Shown piece by piece: positions 1 to 8,853 of a stretch of DNA of 64,000 nucleotides. A program made the translations under genes and the position numbers. The number at the start of each line of letters is the position of its first letter. Position 1 is the stretch's first letter. A model generated the notes under the pieces. The model saw nothing but the letters and a program-made list of their open reading frames with translations. It made no database searches and was not told the DNA's origin. Origin of the DNA: Methylobacillus sp. (GTDB lineage: Bacteria; Pseudomonadota; Gammaproteobacteria; Burkholderiales; Methylophilaceae); assembly GCA_031277395.1 (NCBI GenBank), contig JAITML010000032.1, positions 1 through 64,000 of the forward strand, written 5' to 3'.

Positions 1-242
1 ACGGCGAGGGTTATGACTTCCTGCATGATTTTGAGTTGCGGCAGCGTGAGCGCGGTAAAGCCGATGCGGTTGCCGGGGACTTGCAGCAGGTATTCAAGCA
101 GCGCGATGCCCCAGCTTACCACTGCGGCGATCCACCACGGTTTGTCGTGCAGATTTTTGAGGTGGGCGTACCACGCGAATGTCATGAAGACATTGGACAG
201 CACCAACAGGCCGGCGGCCTGCGCCCACACGGGAAGATTCAT
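1..242 (-). CDS. DUF486 family small membrane protein (partial)
   Basis: The gene is cut by the left window edge; about 80 N-terminal residues are visible, starting at an ATG whose complement ends at 242. The readable protein has hydrophobic stretches around SNVFMTFAWYAHLK and AAVVSWGIALLEYLLQVPGNRIG, followed by LPQLKIMQEVITL, which are the recognisable conserved segments of the DUF486/DMT-like family of roughly 110-residue inner-membrane proteins. Its function is not known. It starts 2 bp after the stop codon of glnB on the same strand, so co-transcription with nadE-glnB is likely. The family call rests on remembered motif similarity. Confidence 0.75.
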   Translation of the reverse strand, partial: MNLPVWAQAAGLLVLSNVFMTFAWYAHLKNLHDKPWWIAAVVSWGIALLEYLLQVPGNRIGFTALTLPQLKIMQEVITLA

Positions 243-244
243 GT

Positions 245-592
<348 letters not shown>

Positions 593-2194
593 TCAACTTT
601 TGAAATGTGATGTGATCGGATAGCGCCTGTCACGACCGAACCCGCGATGCGTGATACGCACGCCGATCGGCGCTTGCCGCCGTTTGAATTCGCTACGGTC
701 GATCAAGCTCACCACGCGCTGAACATCAGCGGCATTGCAGCCCATCGCGATAATTTCGGCGGGGCTGCGGTCGTATTCGACATAAGCTTCCATGATCGCG
801 TCCAGAATTTCATACGGCGGCAGCGCATCCTGATCGGTTTGGTTATCGCGCAATTCCGCCGACGGCGCGCGCGTGATGGTGCGCTCGGGAATCACGGGCG
901 AAACAGCATTGCGATAATGCGCGAGGCGGTAAACCAGCGTTTTCGGCACATCCTTGAGCACCGCGAAACCACCGGCCATGTCGCCGTACAATGTGGAATA
1001 ACCCACGCCCAATTCGCTCTTGTTGCCGGTCGTGAGCACAATGGAGCCGAATTTGTTGGAGAGCGCCATGAGCAAATTGCCGCGTATGCGGGCTTGCAGA
1101 TTTTCCTCGGCAAGATCGGCCGGCAAGTCCGCGAATTCCTCCGCGAGCGTGCCGGCATATGCCTCAAACACATTTTCTATCGGCAACACGGTATAGCGCA
1201 CGCCAAGATGTTCAGCCATTTGTGCAGCATCTGCCTGGCTGATGTCGGCGGTGAAACGCGACGGCATCATCACCGCATGCACGCGCTCTGCGCCCAGCGC
1301 ATCGACTGCAATCGCGAGCGTGAGCGCGGAATCAACTCCACCCGACAAGCCGAGCACCACGCCCGGAAAATTGTTTTTGACGATGTAGTCACGCACACCC
1401 AGACACAGCGCCTCATACGCCGCCGCTTCCAGATTTGGTACAGGCGTCACGACACCGGCGCGCGGTTGGCCGCCGTCGAATTCGACCACGCCCAACTCTT
1501 CCTTGAACGCCGCCAGTTGTCTGACCAGCGCGGCATCCGCATCAAGCACAAACGATGCGCCGTCGAATACCAGCTCGTCCTGACCGCCGACGAGATTGAC
1601 ATAGACCACGGGCAAACCGGTATCGTACACACGGTCACGCATGGCTTCGTGGCGCGTTGGTTGTTTGTCGAGATGATAGGGCGAGGCATTGAGCACGAGC
1701 AAACTTTGCGCGCCGGCATCGCGCGCGCGCATGGCCGGTTCCGGTTCCCATATATCGGCGCAGATGAGCACGCCGAACTTGATGCCTTCGTGCTCAAACA
1801 CCAGCGCGGAATCGCCGGGAACAAAGTAACGCTCCTCGTCGAATACACTGTGATTCGGCAGTTTTTGCTTATGACAGGTCGCCAGTATTTTTCCGTCGCG
1901 CAACACGGATGCGCTGTTGTGCAAGCGCGCGCCGTCACGCGCAGGATGGCCGACCAGCAAGGTGAAACCACGCGGCAGTGCAGCGGCGAGCGATTGCAAT
2001 GCGTGCTCGGCGGCCTGACAAAAATCATCGCGCAACAGCAAATCTTCGGGAGGGTAGCCTGTCAACGCAAGCTCGGGTGTGACCAGCAATGATGCGCCTT
2101 CGGCTTGTGCCTGACGACATGCAGCATTTAATTTGGCGACGTTGCCGATCAGATCACCGACGGTGAAATTGAGTTGCGCGATTGCGAGTTTCAC
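593..2194 (-). CDS. nadE: Glutamine-dependent NAD+ synthetase
   Basis: 533 residues with a GTG start. It makes NAD+ from deamido-NAD+, ATP and glutamine in the cytoplasm. The N-terminal half is a nitrilase-type glutaminase domain: Glu41 in TPELALTGYPPEDLL, a Lys at about 109-111 in HKQKLPN, and Cys145 in GVLICADIWEP form the expected triad. The C-terminal half is the ATP pyrophosphatase domain with the P-loop SGGVDS at 284-289 and the downstream TTGNKSELGVGYSTLYGD segment. Length and domain order match the two-domain NadE of betaproteobacteria. glnB follows directly, so the two are probably one transcript. Confidence 0.96.
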   Translation of the reverse strand: MKLAIAQLNFTVGDLIGNVAKLNAACRQAQAEGASLLVTPELALTGYPPEDLLLRDDFCQAAEHALQSLAAALPRGFTLLVGHPARDGARLHNSASVLRDGKILATCHKQKLPNHSVFDEERYFVPGDSALVFEHEGIKFGVLICADIWEPEPAMRARDAGAQSLLVLNASPYHLDKQPTRHEAMRDRVYDTGLPVVYVNLVGGQDELVFDGASFVLDADAALVRQLAAFKEELGVVEFDGGQPRAGVVTPVPNLEAAAYEALCLGVRDYIVKNNFPGVVLGLSGGVDSALTLAIAVDALGAERVHAVMMPSRFTADISQADAAQMAEHLGVRYTVLPIENVFEAYAGTLAEEFADLPADLAEENLQARIRGNLLMALSNKFGSIVLTTGNKSELGVGYSTLYGDMAGGFAVLKDVPKTLVYRLAHYRNAVSPVIPERTITRAPSAELRDNQTDQDALPPYEILDAIMEAYVEYDRSPAEIIAMGCNAADVQRVVSLIDRSEFKRRQAPIGVRITHRGFGRDRRYPITSHFKS

Positions 2195-2233
2195 CGTGGC
2201 GCGCTCATCGTGAAAAACTTGTGCGGAGATACC

Positions 2234-3181
2234 TTAATAGCTACCACCCGCATCCTTGATCATCTGCACAATTTCCGGCTCGCCGTTTTTCAGCGCATAG
2301 ACCAGCGCGGTCAAACCGTAAGTATCCTTCGCCTTCACGTTGATTTTGCGGGCGAGCAACAGCGCGACCATTTCCTGCGAGCCTTCGTCAACCGCGATGT
2401 GCAGCAGTGACTGATCGTTGCTGTCCTTGATGTTGATATCCGCACCCCGGTCGAGCAGCAGTTCCGCCGCTTGCGCAGAATTTTTCTTGACTGCCCAGGC
2501 AAGCGCAGACCAGCCGGTGTCATCCTTGTCATCCACTTTCGCGCCTGCATCCAGCAAGGTTTTCAGCACATCAACATTGCCTTCGCGCGCGGCGTACATG
2601 AGCGCGGTCAGTTTGTTGCGATCACGCGCGGCGACATCCGCGCCGTTGTCGATCAGTGTTTTGACGCTTTCCACCTGCCCGCTCTTGGCCGCGTACATGA
2701 GCACGGTGCGCCCGTCATCGCTGCGCGTATTGGGGTTGACGCCTGCCTTGATGAGCAGCGTGACCACGTCGTTGTAGCCGGAAGAAGTGGCAAGACCCAT
2801 CGCGCTCCAGCCATCCGCGTCGCGCGCCTTCGGATCCGCGCCTTTTTCCAGCAGCAGTTGCACCGTTTCAGCATAATCCTTTTTCGCCGCGTACATCAGC
2901 GACGTCCAGCCATCCGCATCCTTGGCATTAATGTCCGCGCCTTTTTCCAGCAGCACGCGCACCACCTCGGTATTGCCCTTGCGCGCCGCGTACATCAGCG
3001 CGGTGATGCCGTCCTGATCCTTGGTGTTGGCATTGCCGCCACTACCCAGAATGGCGCGTACCGTGCCCACGTCGCCATGCGCGGCAGCATTCAGCAGAAA
3101 AGGCACATCTTCTGCCGCCAGCGCGCCTGTCGAAAACAGCAAAGCCATCGCCAGCAGAAAATGTCGCAGATTGTTTTTCAT
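2234..3181 (-). CDS. Secreted ankyrin-repeat protein
   Basis: 315 residues from the ATG at 3181. This start is preferred over one 11 codons upstream because a GGGA ribosome site precedes it and the protein then begins with a clear Sec signal peptide (MKNNLRHFLLAMALLFSTGALA). After cleavage near residue 22 the protein consists of about eight ankyrin repeats with recurring D-G-T-A-L-M-Y-A-A and LL..GAD motifs, ending in DAGGSY. Ankyrin repeats bind partner proteins; a periplasmic or exported location is inferred from the signal peptide. It lies just downstream of sucD, with the start codon 10 bp past the sucD stop, so it may be read through from sucCD. No enzymatic domain is visible. Confidence 0.85.
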   Translation of the reverse strand: MKNNLRHFLLAMALLFSTGALAAEDVPFLLNAAAHGDVGTVRAILGSGGNANTKDQDGITALMYAARKGNTEVVRVLLEKGADINAKDADGWTSLMYAAKKDYAETVQLLLEKGADPKARDADGWSAMGLATSSGYNDVVTLLIKAGVNPNTRSDDGRTVLMYAAKSGQVESVKTLIDNGADVAARDRNKLTALMYAAREGNVDVLKTLLDAGAKVDDKDDTGWSALAWAVKKNSAQAAELLLDRGADINIKDSNDQSLLHIAVDEGSQEMVALLLARKINVKAKDTYGLTALVYALKNGEPEIVQMIKDAGGSY

Positions 3182-3191
3182 GATATTCCCT

Positions 3192-4076
3192 TTACCTTGA
3201 TTTTTTCGCGTCAATTGCGGCGAGCACGGCCTCGCCCAACCCGGCAGGAGAACTGGCGACCACTACGCCCGCTTTTTCCAGCGCCTTCATTTTGTCCTCC
3301 GCGCGTCCGCTGCCGCCGGAGATAATCGCGCCCGCATGTCCCATGCGCTTGCCTTGCGGCGCGGTACGTCCCGCGATGTAGCCCGCGACCGGTTTTTTCA
3401 CATCGGAGCGAATGAATTCCGCTGCGGCTTCCTCGTCTGTGCCCCCGATTTCGCCGACCATGATAATGGCTTCGGTTTCGGGATCGGCTTCAAACATCGT
3501 CAGACATTCGATGAAGTTCAGCCCCTTGATTGGATCGCCGCCGATGCCGACGCATGTGGTTTGCCCAAGACCGGATTGCGTGGTCTGGTGCACCGCTTCG
3601 TAGGTCAGCGTGCCCGAGCGCGAGATGATGCCGACCTTGCCGCGCTTGTGGATGGCGCCAGGCATGATGCCGATTTTGCATTCGCCCGGCGTGATGACGC
3701 CCGGACAATTCGGCCCGATCAATTTCGTGCCGCCCGCCTTGAGCGCGGCTTTCACGTTGAGCATGTCCAGCGCCGGAATGCCTTCGGTGATGCAGACGAT
3801 AAGTTCCATGCCCGCATCTGCCGCCTCAATGATGGAATCCGCCGCGAATGCAGGTGGCACATAAATCACGGAAGCTTGCGCGCCGGTCGCCGCGACCGCA
3901 TCGCGCATCGTGTTGAACACCGGCAACCCGAGATGACTTTGCCCGCCCTTGCCCGGCGTGACGCCACCAACCAGCTTCGTGCCATAGGCCAGCGCCTGCT
4001 CGGAGTGAAAACTGCCCTGCTTGCCGGTGAAACCCTGGCACAGGACTTTGGTGTTCTTGTTGACGAGTATGCTCAT
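3192..4076 (-). CDS. sucD: Succinyl-CoA ligase (ADP-forming) alpha subunit
   Basis: 294 residues, normal length. With SucC it converts succinyl-CoA, ADP and phosphate to succinate, CoA and ATP in the TCA cycle. The CoA-binding Rossmann part shows [18 protein letters not shown] near residue 15. The phosphorylated active-site histidine is His247 in [13 protein letters not shown], matching His246 of the E. coli enzyme. The start is ATG, 12 bp after the sucC stop, so sucC and sucD form a tight operon. Confidence 0.97.
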   Translation of the reverse strand: MSILVNKNTKVLCQGFTGKQGSFHSEQALAYGTKLVGGVTPGKGGQSHLGLPVFNTMRDAVAATGAQASVIYVPPAFAADSIIEAADAGMELIVCITEGIPALDMLNVKAALKAGGTKLIGPNCPGVITPGECKIGIMPGAIHKRGKVGIISRSGTLTYEAVHQTTQSGLGQTTCVGIGGDPIKGLNFIECLTMFEADPETEAIIMVGEIGGTDEEAAAEFIRSDVKKPVAGYIAGRTAPQGKRMGHAGAIISGGSGRAEDKMKALEKAGVVVASSPAGLGEAVLAAIDAKKSR

Positions 4077-4088
4077 GTAAACCCTTGA

Positions 4089-5249
4089 TTAGCGCGCTGC
4101 CGCTACGGCCTGTTTGGCCGCGTCAGTCAAACCGTCGGCGGAAATGATGGACAAGCCGCTCTCGCGCAGCATCTGCTTGCCGAGTTCGACATTGGTGCCT
4201 TCGAGCCGCACCACTACCGGCATCTTGACGCCGACTTCACGCACCGCCGTGATGATGCCTTCGGCGATGATGTCGCAACGCATGATGCCGCCGAAAATGT
4301 TCACGAGTATCGCCTTGACGTTGTCGTCCGCGAGGATGATTTTGAACGCGCGCGCCACCGTCTCCGCCGTCGCGCCGCCACCCACATCGAGAAAATTGGC
4401 GGGCATTCCGCCGTGCAGCTTGATGAGATCCATGGTCGCCATCGCGAGACCCGCGCCGTTCACCATGCAGCCGATATTGCCGTTGAGCGCGATGTAGTTG
4501 AGGCCGCTCGCATGCGCCTCGGCTTCCTTGGGGTCGTCCTGACTCCAGTCACGCAACTCGGCGAGACTTTTCTGGCGATAGAGCGCGTTGTCATCCACCG
4601 TCATCTTGCAGTCGAGCGCGACCAGCGCGCCCGCATCCGTGACGATCAATGGATTGATTTCCAGCAGCGAAAGATCGTTCTCCCGAAACAGGCGATACAA
4701 ACCCTTCAATAGCTTGGTGAACGCGCCGATTTGCTCGCCGCTCAATCCCAGTGCGAATGCGAGATTGCGTGCCTGATAGTCCACAAGGCCAAGCAACGGA
4801 TCGCATGCTTCGCGCAAAATCTTTTCGGGCGTCGCGCGCGCGATTTCCTCGATTTCCATGCCTCCCGCGGCGGATGCTACCACGACCACGCGCTCCGCCA
4901 GCCGGTCAATCAGCAACGACAAATACAACTCGCGCGTGATTGGCAGCGTTTCCTCAATCAGCAGTCTGTGCACCGGCTGACCGTCAGGCGCATTCTGCTG
5001 CGTGACGAGTTTGTGACCGAGCAAATTCAGCGCGAGATTTTGCAATTCGTCGTGCGAGCGCGTCACCTTGACCCCGCCCGCCTTGCCGCGCCCGCCCGCA
5101 TGAATCTGCGCCTTGGTCACCCACGCGCCGCCGCCCAATTCGCGCGCCGCCGCCACGGCAGATTCCGCATCGCCGGCAACTATGCCGCGCGGCGTCGGCA
5201 AGCCGTAGCGTTGCAGCAAATGCTTGGCCTGATACTCGTGCAAATTCAT
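4089..5249 (-). CDS. sucC: Succinyl-CoA ligase (ADP-forming) beta subunit
   Basis: 386 residues when started at the ATG giving [12 protein letters not shown], close to the 388 of E. coli SucC; the reading frame is open 42 codons further upstream but that part resembles no SucC. An ATP-grasp domain occupies the N-terminal two thirds, with [16 protein letters not shown] near residue 45. The C-terminal ligase domain carries the [19 protein letters not shown] segment and ends in a typical alanine-rich tail. It is first in the sucCD pair and divergent from serB across a 112-bp intergenic region. Confidence 0.96.
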   Translation of the reverse strand: MNLHEYQAKHLLQRYGLPTPRGIVAGDAESAVAAARELGGGAWVTKAQIHAGGRGKAGGVKVTRSHDELQNLALNLLGHKLVTQQNAPDGQPVHRLLIEETLPITRELYLSLLIDRLAERVVVVASAAGGMEIEEIARATPEKILREACDPLLGLVDYQARNLAFALGLSGEQIGAFTKLLKGLYRLFRENDLSLLEINPLIVTDAGALVALDCKMTVDDNALYRQKSLAELRDWSQDDPKEAEAHASGLNYIALNGNIGCMVNGAGLAMATMDLIKLHGGMPANFLDVGGGATAETVARAFKIILADDNVKAILVNIFGGIMRCDIIAEGIITAVREVGVKMPVVVRLEGTNVELGKQMLRESGLSIISADGLTDAAKQAVAAAR

Positions 5250-5312
5250 GCTGATTCCAAAAACAGGGAAATGCCGCAATTTTGGCGGAAAACCCTCGAA
5301 TAAGCCAGTGCC

Positions 5313-5321
5313 TGCTATAAT
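5313..5321 (+). promoter_or_regulatory. Extended -10 promoter for serB
   Basis: The sequence TGCTATAAT at 5313-5321 is a perfect extended -10 element (TGn plus consensus TATAAT). No good -35 hexamer lies 17 bp upstream, which extended -10 promoters tolerate. The expected start of transcription, about 5328, leaves a leader of roughly 34 nt before the serB ATG at 5362. Inference from motif only. Confidence 0.6.
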
Positions 5322-5361
5322 TTCCGTTCTTTTTATTCCTGCTTTTTCAGCCACTTTTGCC

Positions 5362-6198
5362 ATGCGTCTCGTCATTCAGGGGCACAACCTGCTGCCCGAA
5401 CATCTCGCCACTCTCGCGCAACTCACCGGATGCAACGACTTCATTCCGCTCGCGGCTCGCGGCTATGCGTTGAAACAAACCGAGCACAACCAGGAAATCA
5501 TCGCCTGGGGCGAGCAACACGACATCGACTGCGCTTTTGTGCGCGACGAACACACGCTGGACAACATCGGCCTCGTGGTCATGGACATGGATTCCACGCT
5601 CATCAATATCGAGTGCATCGACGAGGTTGCCGACATGCAAGGACTCAAACCACAAGTGGCCGCGATCACCGCAAGCGCGATGCGCGGCGAAATCGAATTT
5701 GCCGAAAGTCTGCGTCGCCGCGTTGCATTATTGGCGGGACTGGATGCCTCCGCCTTGCAGCGCGTTTACGATGAACGCCTGCAACTCAGTCCGGGCGCGG
5801 AAACTCTGCTGTCAGCCTTGCGCGCGCGCGGCATCAAAACCATGCTGGTTTCCGGCGGCTTTACCTTCTTCACCGAACGGCTCAAACAGCGCGTCAGGCT
5901 GGATCACGCGCACGCCAATCAGGTGGAAATCACGGACGGAAAACTGACCGGCAAAGTTCTCGGCGACGTGGTGGATGCCCAGGGCAAGGCCGACTTGCTC
6001 AACCGCGTCCGCGAAAATCTCGGGCTGCGCGCAGAGCAGGTGGTCGCGATCGGCGATGGCGCGAATGATCTGAAAATGATGGCCGCCGCAGGCATGGGCA
6101 TCGCTTATCACGCCAAGCCGGTGGTGCGCGCGCAGGCGACCTACGCTCTCAATCATGTCGGGCTGGATGGCGTGCTCAATTTGCTGGCACCGGTATAA
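5362..6198 (+). CDS. serB: Phosphoserine phosphatase
   Basis: 278 residues from the ATG at 5362 ([15 protein letters not shown]); the frame is open upstream but that part overlaps the sucC start and has no family similarity. It performs the last step of serine synthesis, hydrolysing phosphoserine. HAD-superfamily motifs are clear: motif [11 protein letters not shown] with nucleophile Asp75 and Asp77, motif II at [10 protein letters not shown], and motif IV at [12 protein letters not shown]. The short N-terminal region replaces the longer ACT region of enteric SerB, as is usual in betaproteobacteria. It is transcribed divergently from sucC, probably from the extended -10 promoter just upstream. 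Confidence 0.93.
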   Translation: MRLVIQGHNLLPEHLATLAQLTGCNDFIPLAARGYALKQTEHNQEIIAWGEQHDIDCAFVRDEHTLDNIGLVVMDMDSTLINIECIDEVADMQGLKPQVAAITASAMRGEIEFAESLRRRVALLAGLDASALQRVYDERLQLSPGAETLLSALRARGIKTMLVSGGFTFFTERLKQRVRLDHAHANQVEITDGKLTGKVLGDVVDAQGKADLLNRVRENLGLRAEQVVAIGDGANDLKMMAAAGMGIAYHAKPVVRAQATYALNHVGLDGVLNLLAPV

Positions 6199-6212
6199 CG
6201 AGGCATATCCAA

Positions 6213-6782
6213 ATGAAACGGATATTGTTCGCAATAATTTTCCTGGCTCTGGGAGGCAGCATGGCCTTGGCGCAAACCACGAATTATCCAAAAGCGAAAG
6301 TCAGCTTCAATGACTTCAAGGGACTGGTGGCAGAGGTGGAAGCGCATCGCGCGAGCCGTCTTGTCGATCTCGACACCTTCCTCAAGATGAGCAAGGAACC
6401 CCACGTCATCATTCTGGATTCCCGCTCGGCTTTCCGCTATGAACGTGTGCATCTGCAGGGCGCGAAGCATCTGGCTTTCACCGACTTTACCCAGAACAGC
6501 CTCGCGCAGATCATTCCGTCCTTCGATACCACGATTCTGATTTACTGCAACAACAACTTCGAAGGGGACGAGGTTGATTTTCCATCCAAAGTTGCCCGGC
6601 CGTTCAACCCGGTGGCAAACCAGATGGACGACCAGGCCAAGCCGCTGATGATGGCTCTGAATATTCCCACCTATATCAATCTGTACGGCTACGGCTACCG
6701 CAATGTTTACGAACTGCATGAGCTCGTGGATGTGAATGATCCGCGTATTGTGCTTGAGGGATCTATGGTTTCGAGGAAATAG
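6213..6782 (+). CDS. Exported rhodanese-like protein
   Basis: 189 residues with a Sec signal peptide ending near ALA at 18-20, so a periplasmic protein. The middle matches the rhodanese fold: VIILDSRSAFRYERVHLQGAKHL, then ILIYCNNNFEGDE, where Cys112 sits at the position of the persulfide-forming cysteine. The loop after the cysteine is longer and less glycine-rich than in active thiosulfate sulfurtransferases, so activity is uncertain. It starts 14 bp after serB with a GAGG ribosome site and may be co-transcribed with it. A periplasmic sulfur-handling role would suit the fccAB genes nearby, but that is inference. Confidence 0.75.
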   Translation: MKRILFAIIFLALGGSMALAQTTNYPKAKVSFNDFKGLVAEVEAHRASRLVDLDTFLKMSKEPHVIILDSRSAFRYERVHLQGAKHLAFTDFTQNSLAQIIPSFDTTILIYCNNNFEGDEVDFPSKVARPFNPVANQMDDQAKPLMMALNIPTYINLYGYGYRNVYELHELVDVNDPRIVLEGSMVSRK

Positions 6783-7326
6783 TCTGGGGCAGACGGCATG
6801 GAGTCGGCATATCAAAACTCCTCCCGCCCGTACATTCCCAAGTTATTTCCCCGGTATTTTTGTTGATGTACGGAGTCAGAACAAGCAGTTGCCCATTTTT
6901 CTTTCCTCTGACCATCATTTGTCCATATTCGTTTATTTCAAAATGTGGCGAGCCTGCAAGATGAAGCTCATTGAGATTTTTGACGATATCAGAAAAGTCG
7001 ATGCCTGCTGCTTCAAAATGATTTTCCGCTATTCTTTTCCGCACATCTTCTTTTATCGGCTGTAGTGCAATAAGCCACCCTGTCACTTCGGCTCTTGTCG
7101 TGTAATCCGTATATTGAGGGACTGTAAGCGCATAACATAAAAAAGCGACAAAAAATCCCATGCCCCCATAGAAATAGAATTTGAGACGGGTTCTCAATTT
7201 TTCATTTTTTATCTTTACCCATCGCATGACTACGAATAAGCAGCCATGCGATATCAAGAACAGCACAAAACTGACAATCAGCACGGCAAGCGCCGGGGCT
7301 AGTACTGTCGACATATAGTAATTCAT
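6763..7326 (-). CDS. Membrane protein with pilin-like extracytoplasmic region
   Basis: 187 residues if started at the second in-frame ATG (7326), which has AGAGG at a workable distance; earlier starts at 7329 or GTG 7332 add one or two residues. Two hydrophobic segments (about residues 6-28 and 45-65) flank a basic loop. The part after the second segment reads VPQYTDYTTRAEVTGWLIALQPIKEDV, resembling the region after the type IV pilin helix (P-Y-D-Y-R-A-V). The C-terminal half has ITWECTGG and PCRLPQT, resembling the pilin disulfide region. There is no prepilin peptidase site, so this is not a standard pilin. Its 3' end overlaps the end of the convergent rhodanese gene by 20 bp. Function unknown. 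Confidence 0.6.
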   Translation of the reverse strand: MNYYMSTVLAPALAVLIVSFVLFLISHGCLFVVMRWVKIKNEKLRTRLKFYFYGGMGFFVAFLCYALTVPQYTDYTTRAEVTGWLIALQPIKEDVRKRIAENHFEAAGIDFSDIVKNLNELHLAGSPHFEINEYGQMMVRGKKNGQLLVLTPYINKNTGEITWECTGGRSFDMPTPCRLPQTISSKP

Positions 7327-7380
7327 CATCACCTCTCCCCGTTTTTATAATCGACGCGCCTGTCCCCGGCTAATTCTTCC

Positions 7381-8244
7381 TTACTTGATCGGCAAATAAA
7401 TCACCCTGCCGGCTTTCATGTCGGGGACAAGAACATACCACCCGCTTTTATCGACAGTAATGTCGGCAGCGGACTGCAAGCCGTCCTTAATGAGTTTGAC
7501 CGTGCCTTTTTTACTCACGGAAAACACCTTGCCGCCTTTCCAGTCGCTCACGTACAACGTGCCGTCTTTTCCGCGCGCGATGCCGTCGCCGCCACCGAAG
7601 CCTTCGGCGATTTTGGTCGTTTTTCCGGTGCTGAGCTGGACGCGATACAAAATTCCCGAAACAAAATCCACGACCAGCAGGCCGTCGTTGCCGTCCATCA
7701 AAAGACCATTTGGAGCAGAAATCAATGTGTCGTCAGCCTTCACGCGCGTGATCTTGCCGGTTTTGCTGATGCGATAGATCGCGCCGCCCTGCCCTTTCAA
7801 ATCGCCGGTGTCGGAGAGGTAGATATTACCCTTGGCATCCGCTTCCAGATCGTTGGGGAATTGCAGTGGCGCGGGGAAATCTCCGGCGGCGGCGAACACC
7901 GTCCATTTGCCGTCGCGCGTGATCTTGAGCACGCCTTGCTTGTCGGCAACGTAAAGGTTTTCACCCGCCATCGCCAGCCCTTTGGGATCATCCATGCCGT
8001 CGGCGAAGGGATGCACTTGACCTTCGGTGTCAATGAAGCGGACTTTGCCATCGCCGTCCTTGCCGAATTCACCGATCTCGGACACATAGATGCGTCCGTC
8101 CGGCCCATCCCACGCTTCCAGCACGGATTCCGGCGAAACAAAACCTTCGGGCTCGACCCAGCCACTGGCTTTAATCAAGGCGTGCGCCGCGGATGCGGAA
8201 AACATCAAGGTCAGCGCAAGTAGTAAATTTCTTTTGTTCATCAT
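7381..8244 (-). CDS. Exported SMP-30/NHL-type beta-propeller protein
   Basis: 287 residues from the ATG at 8244, 5 bp after GGAGA; a TTG one codon upstream is less likely. A signal peptide (MMNKRNLLLALTLMFSASAAHA) indicates export. The mature part is made of six blade-like repeats with recurring patterns such as GPDGRIYVSEIGE, DAKGNIYLSDTGD, NGLLMDGNDGLLVVDF and GKDGTLYVSDWKGG. These are typical of the SMP-30/gluconolactonase and NHL propellers. Metal ligands and a substrate cannot be assigned by eye. It could be a lactonase-like hydrolase or a binding scaffold. Confidence 0.72.
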   Translation of the reverse strand: MMNKRNLLLALTLMFSASAAHALIKASGWVEPEGFVSPESVLEAWDGPDGRIYVSEIGEFGKDGDGKVRFIDTEGQVHPFADGMDDPKGLAMAGENLYVADKQGVLKITRDGKWTVFAAAGDFPAPLQFPNDLEADAKGNIYLSDTGDLKGQGGAIYRISKTGKITRVKADDTLISAPNGLLMDGNDGLLVVDFVSGILYRVQLSTGKTTKIAEGFGGGDGIARGKDGTLYVSDWKGGKVFSVSKKGTVKLIKDGLQSAADITVDKSGWYVLVPDMKAGRVIYLPIK

Positions 8245-8272
8245 CAAGCTCTCCTGAATAAAAATGGCGCTG

Positions 8273-8833
8273 CTATTCCTTGAGTTTCGGAATGAGAGTC
8301 ACGAGCGCGCATGGCGCTTTTGCGAGCGTGCGGTCTATGGCATTTTGCGCGGCTTCATCATTGGCAAACTGTTTGCCGATTTGCCCAAGCGCGCGATTAT
8401 AGGCAGTTTGAATAATTCCATCCACGATGCGCGAACCGTAAAAATCCTGCGACGTGCCCGTGGCGGTATAGGTGGCGATCTTTTGGCCGTCCGCGCGGAA
8501 CAATGCCGCGGTAACCTTGGCATAGTAAGTTGTCATCATCGGGTTGTAGCTCAGCTCGGATTCCAGCCACAAAATCGCGTCGGCCTGTTCGTTGCTTTCG
8601 CACATGCCGATATTGTCGAAGCTTTTCCTGAATGTGGTGCGCGCGGCTTTTTCGAGCGGCGGGCCTTTGCGTCCCCAGACGATGTAATACGGCAGAAACC
8701 CAAGCCGCACCTCATGTATGTATTCGTTTTGGGCGATGATCAACAGCAGATCGGGTTTGGTTTCTTCTTCCTCAGCGCGTGCGGCAGAGGCCAAACCGAG
8801 CGCCAGCAACAGCGCGACAATGACAAATTTCAT
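8273..8833 (-). CDS. Exported protein of unknown function
   Basis: 186 residues when started at MKFVIVALLLALGLASAARA, which gives a clean signal peptide cut after ARA at residue 20. The mature protein begins with an acidic EEEETK run and contains IAQNEYIHEVRLGFLPYYIVWG, ADAILWLESELSYNP and a C-terminal CALVTLIPKLKE. I do not recognise the family. Alternating polar and hydrophobic stretches suggest a compact alpha/beta periplasmic or lipoprotein-like domain, but there is no lipobox. It lies 20 bp downstream of the fccB stop and 28 bp upstream of the beta-propeller gene on the same strand, so it may belong to the fccAB transcript. Confidence 0.7.
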   Translation of the reverse strand: MKFVIVALLLALGLASAARAEEEETKPDLLLIIAQNEYIHEVRLGFLPYYIVWGRKGPPLEKAARTTFRKSFDNIGMCESNEQADAILWLESELSYNPMMTTYYAKVTAALFRADGQKIATYTATGTSQDFYGSRIVDGIIQTAYNRALGQIGKQFANDEAAQNAIDRTLAKAPCALVTLIPKLKE

Positions 8834-8853
8834 GTTCAAACTCCTTGCAAACT

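Noticed and set aside
647..2092. Long plus-strand frame opposite nadE, and similar ones opposite glgP (15869-18319) and purL
   Set aside because: These are antisense shadows of GC-rich genes with recognisable full-length products on the minus strand; they have no family motifs.
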